Assembly: GCF_047302465.1 (NCBI RefSeq)
Contig: NZ_CP178621.1
Span: forward strand, 1,984,001-2,048,000
Reading direction: 5' to 3'
Source: JACMRP01 sp047302465
GTDB lineage: Bacteria > Bdellovibrionota > Bdellovibrionia > Bdellovibrionales > Bdellovibrionaceae
Length of the DNA: 64,000 nt
Part shown: one piece after another, positions 36,015 to 44,964 of the stretch
Layout of the letters: each line of letters opens with the position of its first letter
Position numbering within the stretch: position 1 is the stretch's first letter
Program-made: the position numbers and the translations under genes
The notes under the pieces: model-generated
Seen by the model: only the letters and a program-made list of their open reading frames with translations
What the model was told of the DNA's origin: nothing
Databases searched by the model: none

Positions 36015-39000
36015 ATGAAAAAGCTGTACGTAATTTCACTTTTCATAATTTTCGCGACAGGCCTGTCGTCTTTGGCTGTCGCAAGTCCTAGTAGTTTGAA
36101 CTACCAGGGACGCATCTTGAAAATGGACAATACTCCGATGGAGTATGAAGCTGTGATCTTTAACTTTAAGATCATGGACTCATCAGGTCAGTACACTCTA
36201 TGGGAAGAAAACTCGAACCCTATCGATATGACGGGCTCTAAAGGTGTGTTTGATGTTCCGCTCGGTGAGGGCGCAAGAACTTTCCCAGATTCCAATATTC
36301 AATCTGTCGATGTAGCTTATTGGACAAGCTTTGGTTTGCTAGATGCATTTAGCAATACCCGCAGTTTTTACTGTAAGGGGTCAGTGCTTCCTGCATGTTA
36401 TACTCCTTTGGGCGGGGATTTAAGAATTTTGCGAGTGCGCTTCTGGGATGGTACGGCTTGGAGGCAAATCTCTCCGGATTCAAAAATTCGCTCAGTTCCA
36501 TTTGCCGCATATTCGATGTCTTCAGAGAAATTAGCAGGAAGAACACTGAATGAATTTGTATTAAAAGAGCTTATTCCTAATTGCGGGTCTGGAAGTTTCC
36601 TTACTTGGAATTTGGCGACGCAGAGTTTTGGTTGTAATTCAGTTTCTGTGTCTTCGTCAGAAATTACCAGTATCGATGCTAGTAAAATAACGTCTGGCGT
36701 TTTAGATGCCTCTCATATTCCAAACTTATCTCTTGCCGGTGATGTCACTGGTACTTTGTCGGCAACACATGTGAGCAGTCTTCAAGGAAAAACTTTAAGT
36801 GCGGCAGCTCCAAGCAATGGGCAAGTCTTAAAGTATAACGGGACTGCATGGGTGCCTAGTTCTGATAGCGTAAACGCGGGTACTATTACGGAAGTTGTTG
36901 CTGGCTCTGGACTTATTGGTGGCGGTACCAGTGGATCTGTTACTTTATCAATTAACAATTCGGTCACTGCGGGTACTTACACGAAGCTTACAGTGAATAG
37001 TCTGGGATTGGTGACGGGCGGTGCTTCGTTGAGTTCAACGGACATTCCTTCTTTAGATTGGTCGAAAATTACCACAGGAACACCAACGACTGTTGCTGGC
37101 TACGGAATTACCGATGCGCTAACCGGAGTTTCAAATTCTGCCAATTTGTCGAATGGAAAAATCTGGCTTGGTAATGCTTCTGGCAAAGCTGTTGAAGTTT
37201 CTATCTCTGGTGATGCAACAATCTCTAATTCAGGCGTACTCACTGTTGATAAAACTCAGACTGCAGTTGCTAGTAAGATCCTTCAACTTGATGCAAGCTC
37301 CGTGGCAACCACTAAAGGTGTGAACGTGAATGGCTCCACCAGCGGATCGATTGCAATTCGTGGTCAAGCAGCTGCTGGCACTTATACTTTAACATTGCCG
37401 AACTCAGCAGGCGCGGCAACCCAAGTTCTTGTTACTGATGGATCTGGTAATTTATCGTGGGCTGCGAATACGGCGGGCAGTGTAACTTCCGTTGCGGCAA
37501 GTGCTCCGTTATCGTCAACAGGCGGAACAACGCCGACGATTTCAATTGCGCAAGCAACGACTTCACAGAGTGGGTATCTGTCTTCAACAGACTGGAATAC
37601 GTTTAACAACAAACAAGCTGCGGGTAATTATGTTACAGCTTTAACAGGTGATGTAACGGCTACGGGTCCAGGTTCCGCAGCCGCGACAGTGGCGAAACTT
37701 CAAGGAAGCACGCTCACGCTGACGACTCCGGCGGCGAATCAGTACATAAAATACAATGGCAGTGCTTTCGTAAACTCTGCGATTGTAATTTCTGATGTCA
37801 CAAATCTTTCTAGTACATTGAGTAATAAAATTGATGCAGCTCAAATGCCTGCTAACTGCACGGCCGACCAGACTTTGACGTTTTCCAGTCCGACAGGAGC
37901 CTGGACATGCGCAAATATTGCCATTACCGGCTCTGCATTCGGCTCGCAAACGGCATCGACATTCTTAGCTGCTCCCTCAGGCGCTGCGGGTGCCCCCTCA
38001 TTCCGCAGCATCGCTGCGGCAGATGTTCCCGTGCTGGACACCTCCAAGGTCACGACTGGAACATTTGCCGCAGCGAGGATGCCAGCCTTTACGGGCGATG
38101 CAACCTCCAGTGCAGGAGGCACAGCTCTGACATTAGCTAACAGTGGTGCGACAGCTGGCACTTACAAGTCCGTGACGGTGGATGCAAAAGGTAGAGTGAC
38201 TGCGGGTACGAATCCAACAACACTTGCCGGCTACGGAATCACGGATGCGTTTGCTCAAGGTGGAAATAGTTTCGGTACGACTGCCACTCTTGGAACGAAC
38301 GACGCAACTAATTTGGCATTTGAGACAGGTGGCACAACGCGAGCGACTCTGGATACGTCTGGAAATTTAGGGCTAGGTATGGTGCCTGGAGCGTATCGTT
38401 TAGATGTGAGCGGGTCTGTGAGATCTTCAGGCGAATTTGTTTCTACAAGTGCAAATCAAGCTCGTTACATTGGTGGCAACTACGGAGTGATTCATCGCAA
38501 TGATGGTGCGAACTACTATACATTGTTAACAGCCTCTGGCGATCAGTATGGATCATGGAATTCTTTACGTCCCCTTTCAATCAACGTTACGAACGGGGAT
38601 GTGAATATGGGTAATGGCAGACTATATGTCGAGCACGGAGGACAAGTGGGGATCGGTACTGCAACCCCAACGCAGGCTTTGCATGTGGTCGGAAACATCC
38701 AAGTTGATAACGGAACCAATGCCGCTATTTATAATAGCGGTGGGATGTTCTTTAGCGGTGTGCCTGGAGCGGGAACTCATGCTGGTTATGTCTTCCGTCC
38801 GGGGTGGGGTGGAGGAACAAATCGTTTGGCGACGGTCACGGTGCAAAACTCGGATGCGGCGGGGAACTATAACGACTGTGTTCTCCTCGCAAGTTACGGA
38901 CCGTCCTACTTCAATTGCGGTCCACTAGGAATTAATACTAAAAATCCAAACGCGGCGCTGGATGTGAATGGGCGAATTCGTTCAACAGGAGTCGCTGGCG

Positions 39001-39653
39001 GTGAAGATGCAATTTTCGAATTGTACAATCAGCAAGCACCAGCGAATCAGCGTTGGACAGAAATGTACACCGATGACTTTGGAACCTTTATCATTAGAAA
39101 TTTAAATGATGCCTATTCAGCTGGAGCAACAGTCCTGCATTCACATCGACTTCCTGGAAGTCCTAATATTGATTACACTGTTCTTGATGGAAATGTGGGG
39201 ATTGGGTTTGCACCAAGTTATAAATTCCACGCCAACGGTACAGTTGCAGGTGTTGGAGCCTACGTGAATGCTTCTGATATTCGTCTTAAGAAAAACATCG
39301 AGCCAATGTCAGATGTCAGAACAAAACTCACTCAATTGACGGGTGTCTACTTTGACTGGCGTCAAGACGAGTATCCTGAAATGAATTTTGAGCAAACTCA
39401 CGATGTCGGTGTTATTGCTCAAGACGTTGAAAAGGTTTTTCCGGAGGCGGTAAAGACAGATAGCAAGGGATTTAAGTCCGTTGCCTATTCAAAGTTAGTG
39501 GCGCCACTGATTGAAGCGGTGAAAGAGTTGTATGCGAAGGTTCAAGGTCACGACGAAGAAATTAAATCCTTGAAGCAAGAAAATGCAGAGCTCAAAGTTC
39601 GTCTAGATCGCTTAGAAAAAATCATGTCTGATTCCACGGCGTCTAAGAAGTAA
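36015..39653 (+). CDS. Tail-fibre-like adhesin with C-terminal S74 intramolecular chaperone (MAT-fibre type)
   Basis: I take ATG 36015 as start: it begins a clean signal peptide (MKKLYVISLFIIFATGLSSLAVA), while an in-frame TTG 12 codons earlier does not. The protein is 1,212 residues. Residues ~24-165 share the fibre N-domain with the giant gene (LNYQGRILKMDNTPMEYE). The shaft has IWLGNASGKAVEVS, TVDKTQTAVASKILQLDASS and SSTDWNTFNNKQ modules. VGIGTATPTQALHVVG modules follow at ~residues 875-1,080. The S74 domain begins at SDIRLKKNI, with Ser1087 and the Lys pair just after. These belong to the self-cleaving chaperone that trimerises phage fibres and is then released. The ~30-residue C-terminal coiled coil (EEIKSLKQENAELKVRLDRLE) is typical of this domain. 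Confidence 0.9.
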   Translation: MKKLYVISLFIIFATGLSSLAVASPSSLNYQGRILKMDNTPMEYEAVIFNFKIMDSSGQYTLWEENSNPIDMTGSKGVFDVPLGEGARTFPDSNIQSVDVAYWTSFGLLDAFSNTRSFYCKGSVLPACYTPLGGDLRILRVRFWDGTAWRQISPDSKIRSVPFAAYSMSSEKLAGRTLNEFVLKELIPNCGSGSFLTWNLATQSFGCNSVSVSSSEITSIDASKITSGVLDASHIPNLSLAGDVTGTLSATHVSSLQGKTLSAAAPSNGQVLKYNGTAWVPSSDSVNAGTITEVVAGSGLIGGGTSGSVTLSINNSVTAGTYTKLTVNSLGLVTGGASLSSTDIPSLDWSKITTGTPTTVAGYGITDALTGVSNSANLSNGKIWLGNASGKAVEVSISGDATISNSGVLTVDKTQTAVASKILQLDASSVATTKGVNVNGSTSGSIAIRGQAAAGTYTLTLPNSAGAATQVLVTDGSGNLSWAANTAGSVTSVAASAPLSSTGGTTPTISIAQATTSQSGYLSSTDWNTFNNKQAAGNYVTALTGDVTATGPGSAAATVAKLQGSTLTLTTPAANQYIKYNGSAFVNSAIVISDVTNLSSTLSNKIDAAQMPANCTADQTLTFSSPTGAWTCANIAITGSAFGSQTASTFLAAPSGAAGAPSFRSIAAADVPVLDTSKVTTGTFAAARMPAFTGDATSSAGGTALTLANSGATAGTYKSVTVDAKGRVTAGTNPTTLAGYGITDAFAQGGNSFGTTATLGTNDATNLAFETGGTTRATLDTSGNLGLGMVPGAYRLDVSGSVRSSGEFVSTSANQARYIGGNYGVIHRNDGANYYTLLTASGDQYGSWNSLRPLSINVTNGDVNMGNGRLYVEHGGQVGIGTATPTQALHVVGNIQVDNGTNAAIYNSGGMFFSGVPGAGTHAGYVFRPGWGGGTNRLATVTVQNSDAAGNYNDCVLLASYGPSYFNCGPLGINTKNPNAALDVNGRIRSTGVAGGEDAIFELYNQQAPANQRWTEMYTDDFGTFIIRNLNDAYSAGATVLHSHRLPGSPNIDYTVLDGNVGIGFAPSYKFHANGTVAGVGAYVNASDIRLKKNIEPMSDVRTKLTQLTGVYFDWRQDEYPEMNFEQTHDVGVIAQDVEKVFPEAVKTDSKGFKSVAYSKLVAPLIEAVKELYAKVQGHDEEIKSLKQENAELKVRLDRLEKIMSDSTASKK
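39264..39650 (+). other. Peptidase S74 / intramolecular chaperone domain of the second fibre
   Basis: The domain starts at SDIRLKKNI (Ser1087 codon at 39273), continues through DVGVIAQDVEKVFPEAV and AYSKLVAPLIEAVKEL, and ends in the coiled coil. In phage endosialidases and Bacillus phage fibres this segment folds the trimer, then cleaves at the Ser-Asp site. Conservation of Ser, Asp, Arg and Lys predicts active self-cleavage. This would remove about 126 residues. Confidence 0.88.
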
Positions 39654-39812
39654 ACCCAACTCGCGACGTCCCGACTTTCCCATTTGCGGGAGCGCTCTTA
39701 GGCCCCTGTCCAAAGTTTCGACAGCGAAATCGTGTAAAAACTTCTTTATGGCACTCCCAGAGGGCATTTGTTTTGCTCTCATCCTTTGTGAAGTCATTCA
39801 CTAGGAGTTTTT

Positions 39813-41318
39813 ATGTTTATGCGTACAATGGGTCTTTTGCTAGTTTCTGCTCTTTCAACTCAGGCTTTAGCCGCTGAAAAAGAGATTGGTCACTCGCGCA
39901 CCACAGGCCGTCCTTTAGAGTCGTTCCTGGTTCGCTCTCAAGAGCCCCAACAAATGAGCATCTACAATACAGGTGTTCTGTCTTTCCAAAAACGCCTTGA
40001 GATGATTGCAAGTGCAAAAAAATCTATCGAAGTAGAATTCTTCATTTATAACATCGACAATGCCGGCCGTCTTTTCACACAAGCTTTGGTGAAAAAAGCG
40101 AAAGAGGGCGTCAAAGTCCGCGTTTTGGTTGATTACGGTTGGCCAATTGCTCAGTTGGATAATTTCTATGCGACTTTGCTTGTGCAAAATGGCGTTGAAG
40201 TTCGTTACTACAATCCAATGATCTCGTTTGAACTTTTCAAAGGTCAATTCCGCAGTCATCGTAAAGCCCTCATCATCGATGACGTTCAAGGTATGACAGG
40301 TGGTCGTAATATCGCCGACGAATATTTCGATATGGCGACTGATTACAACTTCCTTGATCGCGATATCGTTGTCCGTGGAAGTATGGCAAAATCTATGCGC
40401 CAAAGCTTCGACCAATTCTGGGATTCAGAAATGACGGAACAGCCAACTATTGAAAAAGAGCCTAAGATAGATGCATACAACACTGCATACGCTAATGTTA
40501 GACATGTAAGCCAAGGACAGATGCGCTTTAAAAATGCTTTGGCTCGTTATAGCGAAGGTATGAAGAAGGCAAATGCGTACCTTGTGCAAACTGCGCAGGA
40601 TCGTGAAATCTTGGAAGCTACGCGCGCTGCCAGCCTTTTAAGTTCTGGCTCTATTCGTGAGCACACATGCACAGACAGTATCTTTGCTGCTGACATGCCT
40701 GGTATCGGAAACCGTAGCCGTGTTCTTTTCCAAGAAATCAATAGACAGATTCTTTCCGCACAAAAAAGTGTGCATGTGGAAAGTCCTTATTTCGTAACGA
40801 CGATCGAAGGTATGGGCATTATCAATAAATACCTCGAGCGTGGTGTTGAGATGAATGTTTACACCAATAGCTTGAACTCAACAGACGCGACTTACACTAC
40901 AGCAACACTCTATCCTCGTGTCGGGTTCTTGATTGAAAACGGTTTGAATGTATTTATTTACCGTGGTCAAAGCATTCCTTCTCAGGATATGGCGATCCCA
41001 GAGGCTGCAAAAGCTCGCTGGGGATTGCATGCTAAATCAGCAGTTATTGACGATAAGATCACGATGGTTGGTACTTTCAATGTGGATCCACGTTCACGCA
41101 ATATCAACTCTGAAATGGCTCTTATGTGCTTAAATAGCCCAGGACTTGCATCAGATGTTTTGGCGAGCATGCGCGAAAGACGCGATCATAGCGTGCAATT
41201 GAACAAAGACGGCGAACCTGTTGATGGTAGCAGTCGTTTCCACGGCACGAGCATCCCAAAACGCATTTCTTACTACTTGATGTTGCCGTTCGCGAACATA
41301 TTCTCTTACCTCCTGTAA
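39813..41318 (+). CDS. Secreted phospholipase D-like protein
   Basis: A signal peptide (MFMRTMGLLLVSALSTQALA) leads into a two-domain PLD fold. HKD motif 1 is SHRKALIIDD (His149, Lys151, Asp156), and motif 2 is LHAKSAVIDD (His406, Lys408, Asp413). Both are intact, each followed by the GGRN / GTFN phrase. The architecture is like cardiolipin-synthase/PLDc_2 enzymes, but a signal peptide makes it exported. For a predator this suggests hydrolysis or transfer on prey phospholipid or nucleic-acid phosphodiesters; cardiolipin synthesis is also possible. 501 residues. Confidence 0.9.
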   Translation: MFMRTMGLLLVSALSTQALAAEKEIGHSRTTGRPLESFLVRSQEPQQMSIYNTGVLSFQKRLEMIASAKKSIEVEFFIYNIDNAGRLFTQALVKKAKEGVKVRVLVDYGWPIAQLDNFYATLLVQNGVEVRYYNPMISFELFKGQFRSHRKALIIDDVQGMTGGRNIADEYFDMATDYNFLDRDIVVRGSMAKSMRQSFDQFWDSEMTEQPTIEKEPKIDAYNTAYANVRHVSQGQMRFKNALARYSEGMKKANAYLVQTAQDREILEATRAASLLSSGSIREHTCTDSIFAADMPGIGNRSRVLFQEINRQILSAQKSVHVESPYFVTTIEGMGIINKYLERGVEMNVYTNSLNSTDATYTTATLYPRVGFLIENGLNVFIYRGQSIPSQDMAIPEAAKARWGLHAKSAVIDDKITMVGTFNVDPRSRNINSEMALMCLNSPGLASDVLASMRERRDHSVQLNKDGEPVDGSSRFHGTSIPKRISYYLMLPFANIFSYLL

Positions 41319-41327
41319 CGCAATCGG

Positions 41328-41353
41328 TTAAGGGCTGCGAAAGTAGCCCTTAA
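41328..41353. other. Hairpin between the PLD gene and dnaE
   Basis: Perfect 9-bp stem TTAAGGGCT / AGCCCTTAA with an 8-base loop, 10 bp after the PLD stop. No T tract follows, so it may be a weak terminator or an RNA stability element. Confidence 0.4.
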
Positions 41354-41402
41354 ACTGCACTAAAAAATTGAACCTAAAGGCAGTCCAAGTTATGAATTAT
41401 TC

Positions 41403-44400
41403 ATGTCTTTTGTTCATCTTCATGTCCACTCTGAATATTCGCTTTTAGAGGCTGCTTGCCGAGTTAAATCTATTGCCAAAAAAGCTGCTGAATACGGCAT
41501 GCCGGCTGTCGCCCTTACAGATAACGGCAACATGTTTGCCGCGGCTGAATTTTACTTTGCTGCCAAAGATAATAACGTAAAACCTTTGATTGGCTTGGAT
41601 GCTTACATAGCTCCAGGTTCACGCCACGAGAAGAAACAAGATCGCGATCAAATCTCTCAATTTCCTCGTCGCTTGGTTTTCTTAGCTCAGAACATTGAAG
41701 GCTATCGCAATCTTAATAAGCTATCGACAATTGGTTACCAAGAAGGTTTCTACTGGAAACCGCGTATCGATTACGAAGTCATCGAGAAACACAATCAACA
41801 CTTGATCTGTTTGACCGGTGGACTTCGTGGCGAAGTGGCTGATGTATTCCTGAATGAAGGACCTGATCAAGCTCTCGAGCGTATTCGTAAGTTACATAAT
41901 ATTTTTGGCGACAGACTTTATCTTGAGATCTGCCGCACAGGTTTGCCCGAGTGGCAAAAACTCAATCCCTTTTTGTTAGAGGCTTCAAAAATTACTGGTG
42001 TGCCTGTTGTTGCAACCAACGATGTGCACTACATGACTCCGGATGATCAGCTTGCTCAAGAGGTTTTGATCTGTATTGGTACGAATAAAACTTTGGCCGA
42101 TGAGGGGCGTTTTAAATTAGGCTCCAGCGAATTCTATTTTAAAAAACCAGATCAGATGAAGAAGCTTTTCGAAGACGTGCCCGAGGCTGTGGCCCGCACG
42201 CTTGAAATTGCTGAACGCTGTGATGTGAAGTTTAAAGTCAAAGATGAACACGGCAAACCGATTTATCATTTGCCAACATTCCCAACTGAAGATGGTGCTT
42301 CACTCAAAGAAGATATCGCACGCAAAGCTGCAAAGGGCCTTGAAGAGCGCTTTGACGAATCTAAAGGTCGTGGTGAGGAAGTCCCTGAGGATAAACGGCC
42401 TGACTACTTCAAACGCTTAGAGTTTGAATTGGGTGTTATCGATCGCATGGGCTTCAATGGTTACTTCTTGATCGTCCAAGACTTCATCAACTGGGCAAAG
42501 AATCATGACATCCCAGTAGGCCCGGGTCGTGGATCTGGAGCGGGCTCGCTTGTCGCGTACAGTTTGCGTATTACGGATTTGGATCCACTTCCAAATTTCC
42601 TTCTCTTTGAGCGTTTCTTGAATCCAGAACGTATCTCGATGCCGGACTTCGATATCGACTTCTGTCAGGATCGTCGTCAGGAAGTGATTCAATACGTAAC
42701 TCAAAAATACGGACAAGAATCGGTTTCACAAATTATCACCTACGGTAAATTGCAGGCACGTGCTGCGATCAAAGACGTGGGCCGCGTTTTGGGAATGACC
42801 TTCCCAGAGGTGGACGTTGTAACAAAACTCATCCCTGAAAAATTAGGGATTACTCTAAAAGATGCTCTTGAAATGGAGCCGCGTATTCGCGAGTTGATGG
42901 ATATGAATCCAACGGTGAATACGTTAATGGATCTTGCTCAACGTATCGAGGGGATGGTTCGTCACGCCGGTATCCATGCTGCGGGTGTGATCATCGCCGA
43001 TGGACAATTGGTCAGCCATGCGCCTTTGTATAAGGGCGCTGATGGCGAGCAAGTTGTTCAGTACGATATGAAGCACGCCGAGAAGATCGGTTTGATTAAG
43101 TTCGACTTCTTGGGATTGAAGACGCTCACTCATATCAATCACGCGATTAAGCTGATTGAAAAAAACCGTGGCGAGAAAATCGTTACAAAACTAATTCCGA
43201 TGAACGATCAGAAGACTCTCGAGATGATGTCTCGTGGAGACACGGCGGGGATCTTCCAGTTCGAAGGTGAGGGCATCACGGATGCCACTCGTAAAATTCG
43301 TCCCTCTAGTTTTGCGGATATCACGGCGATTACATCTTTGTATCGTCCGGGTCCGATGGCGAACATTCCCGAGTTTACGGATCGTAAACATGGGAAGTCT
43401 CCGGTCACTTATTTGATCGAAGATAGCAAAGAGATTTTGTCTGAGACCTACGGGATCATGGTTTACCAAGAGCAGGTAATGGGTATTGCCTCTAGAATCG
43501 CTGGATACTCTCTCGGTGAAGCGGACATGCTTCGTCGCGCGATGGGTAAGAAGATCAAAGAAGAGATGGATCGTCAGCGCATTCGTTTCATGGAGGGGGC
43601 GAAAGCCAAGGGCCATGAAGAAAAAGCGTCGGAAGAGCTTTTCGACTTGATGTATAAGTTTGCGGATTACGGTTTCAATAAATCTCATGCCGCCGCGTAC
43701 TCTGTGATCACCATGCAAACTGCGTGGTTGAAATGTTATTACCCGACAGAATTCTTCGCAGCTCTTCTTAGTACCGAGCTTTCGGATACGGATAAGATCG
43801 TTAAATACTCGAAGGACGCGACAAAACGTGGTCTGCCGGTAAAACCTCCGCATGTGAATTTTTCGGATTACTTCTTCGGTGCTCATGGCGATGAAATTTA
43901 TTTCGGTCTAGGCGCGATCAAAGGTGTCGGTGAGGGCGCTGTTATGGCCATCATCGAGGCCCGCGAAACATTGCCTGAAAAGAAATTCTCTAGCCTGGAT
44001 GAGTTCTTCAACACGATCGATGTTCGTCGCGTGAATAAAAAAGTGATCGAGTGTTTGATCAAAGCGGGTGCTTTTGATGGTTTCGGTGCGCATCGCGCGC
44101 AACTGATCGCAGGCTACCAAAAATACTTGGATCGTGCTGAGGGTAAACGTAAAGACCGTGAACTAGGCCAGACCTCGTTGTTTGATCTAGGACCTAGCGA
44201 TGAGACCGAAGTCCGACTTGAAAACACTAAGCCATGGACGCGTACGGCCTCTTTGTCATACGAAAAAGAGGTTTTGGGTTTCTATCTGAGCGATCATCCA
44301 CTTAAAGGCTTCGAGAATCTGGCTGAAATTTTCACTAGCTGTAAAGTCGTGGACTTGCCAACCTTTGCTAAACAAGAAGGTGCCGCTCCACAGGCCCCTG

Positions 44401-44942
44401 TGCAAAAGACCAAAGAAAACCGCTGGGGTCGTGATGCGAATAAGAAGCGCGTCGTTGTAGCAGGTCTGATCTCGGATTTACGCGAGCTGATCACTAAAAA
44501 AGGCACGCGTATGGCCTTTGCCAAGGTCGAAGACCTGACCGGCTCTTGCGAGCTTGTAATCTTCCCAGACGCTTTTGCCCGTAATGAGATGATGTGCCGG
44601 GATGAAAAACCAGTTTTGATAGCAGGCTCTTTGGAGGTCGAAGAAGGTGCTGCTAAAATCATGGTGGACACTGTTTCACCAATGGAAGATATCCTGAAGA
44701 AGACCAAACGGGTGGTATTGCACCTTGAGCGCATTCCAGAGGCCGATTACGGGCGCCTGGAAAGTTTGTTAAGAGGTCATCCAGGGGGCACGAATGTGAG
44801 CCTGGAAATTGATTTGAAAGATGTTAACCGCAAAGTGCAGCTCGAGATTCAGGAAGAAATCGCAGTGAGCATTAGCAATGAGTTTTTTGAAAGTATTCAC
44901 TCCATGTTCGGAAGAACGGATTTCATCGAGTTAAGAACATAA
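41403..44942 (+). CDS. dnaE: DNA polymerase III alpha subunit
   Basis: Replicative polymerase. The N-terminal PHP domain begins FVHLHVHSEYSLLEA with its His cluster. The palm has PGRGSGAGSLVAYSL and the catalytic aspartates in MPDFDIDFCQD (Asp415 and Asp417). The third (VQYDMKHAEKIGLIKFDFLG) is also present. A helix-hairpin-helix region (VGEGAVMAIIEAR) and a C-terminal OB domain with EDLTGSCELVIFP follow. 1,179 residues is the usual length for DnaE1. The ATG at 41403 has no strong ribosome site, and no other start fits. Confidence 0.97.
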   Translation: MSFVHLHVHSEYSLLEAACRVKSIAKKAAEYGMPAVALTDNGNMFAAAEFYFAAKDNNVKPLIGLDAYIAPGSRHEKKQDRDQISQFPRRLVFLAQNIEGYRNLNKLSTIGYQEGFYWKPRIDYEVIEKHNQHLICLTGGLRGEVADVFLNEGPDQALERIRKLHNIFGDRLYLEICRTGLPEWQKLNPFLLEASKITGVPVVATNDVHYMTPDDQLAQEVLICIGTNKTLADEGRFKLGSSEFYFKKPDQMKKLFEDVPEAVARTLEIAERCDVKFKVKDEHGKPIYHLPTFPTEDGASLKEDIARKAAKGLEERFDESKGRGEEVPEDKRPDYFKRLEFELGVIDRMGFNGYFLIVQDFINWAKNHDIPVGPGRGSGAGSLVAYSLRITDLDPLPNFLLFERFLNPERISMPDFDIDFCQDRRQEVIQYVTQKYGQESVSQIITYGKLQARAAIKDVGRVLGMTFPEVDVVTKLIPEKLGITLKDALEMEPRIRELMDMNPTVNTLMDLAQRIEGMVRHAGIHAAGVIIADGQLVSHAPLYKGADGEQVVQYDMKHAEKIGLIKFDFLGLKTLTHINHAIKLIEKNRGEKIVTKLIPMNDQKTLEMMSRGDTAGIFQFEGEGITDATRKIRPSSFADITAITSLYRPGPMANIPEFTDRKHGKSPVTYLIEDSKEILSETYGIMVYQEQVMGIASRIAGYSLGEADMLRRAMGKKIKEEMDRQRIRFMEGAKAKGHEEKASEELFDLMYKFADYGFNKSHAAAYSVITMQTAWLKCYYPTEFFAALLSTELSDTDKIVKYSKDATKRGLPVKPPHVNFSDYFFGAHGDEIYFGLGAIKGVGEGAVMAIIEARETLPEKKFSSLDEFFNTIDVRRVNKKVIECLIKAGAFDGFGAHRAQLIAGYQKYLDRAEGKRKDRELGQTSLFDLGPSDETEVRLENTKPWTRTASLSYEKEVLGFYLSDHPLKGFENLAEIFTSCKVVDLPTFAKQEGAAPQAPVQKTKENRWGRDANKKRVVVAGLISDLRELITKKGTRMAFAKVEDLTGSCELVIFPDAFARNEMMCRDEKPVLIAGSLEVEEGAAKIMVDTVSPMEDILKKTKRVVLHLERIPEADYGRLESLLRGHPGGTNVSLEIDLKDVNRKVQLEIQEEIAVSISNEFFESIHSMFGRTDFIELRT

Positions 44943-44964
44943 GGAATTAAGGACAAGGATTGTT

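Noticed and set aside
20359..39653. A prophage, because of the tail-fibre-like proteins
   Set aside because: No capsid, portal, tail-tube, lysis, integrase or terminase genes lie nearby. Both fibre genes have signal peptides and sit among housekeeping genes. Secreted bacterial fibres are the better reading.
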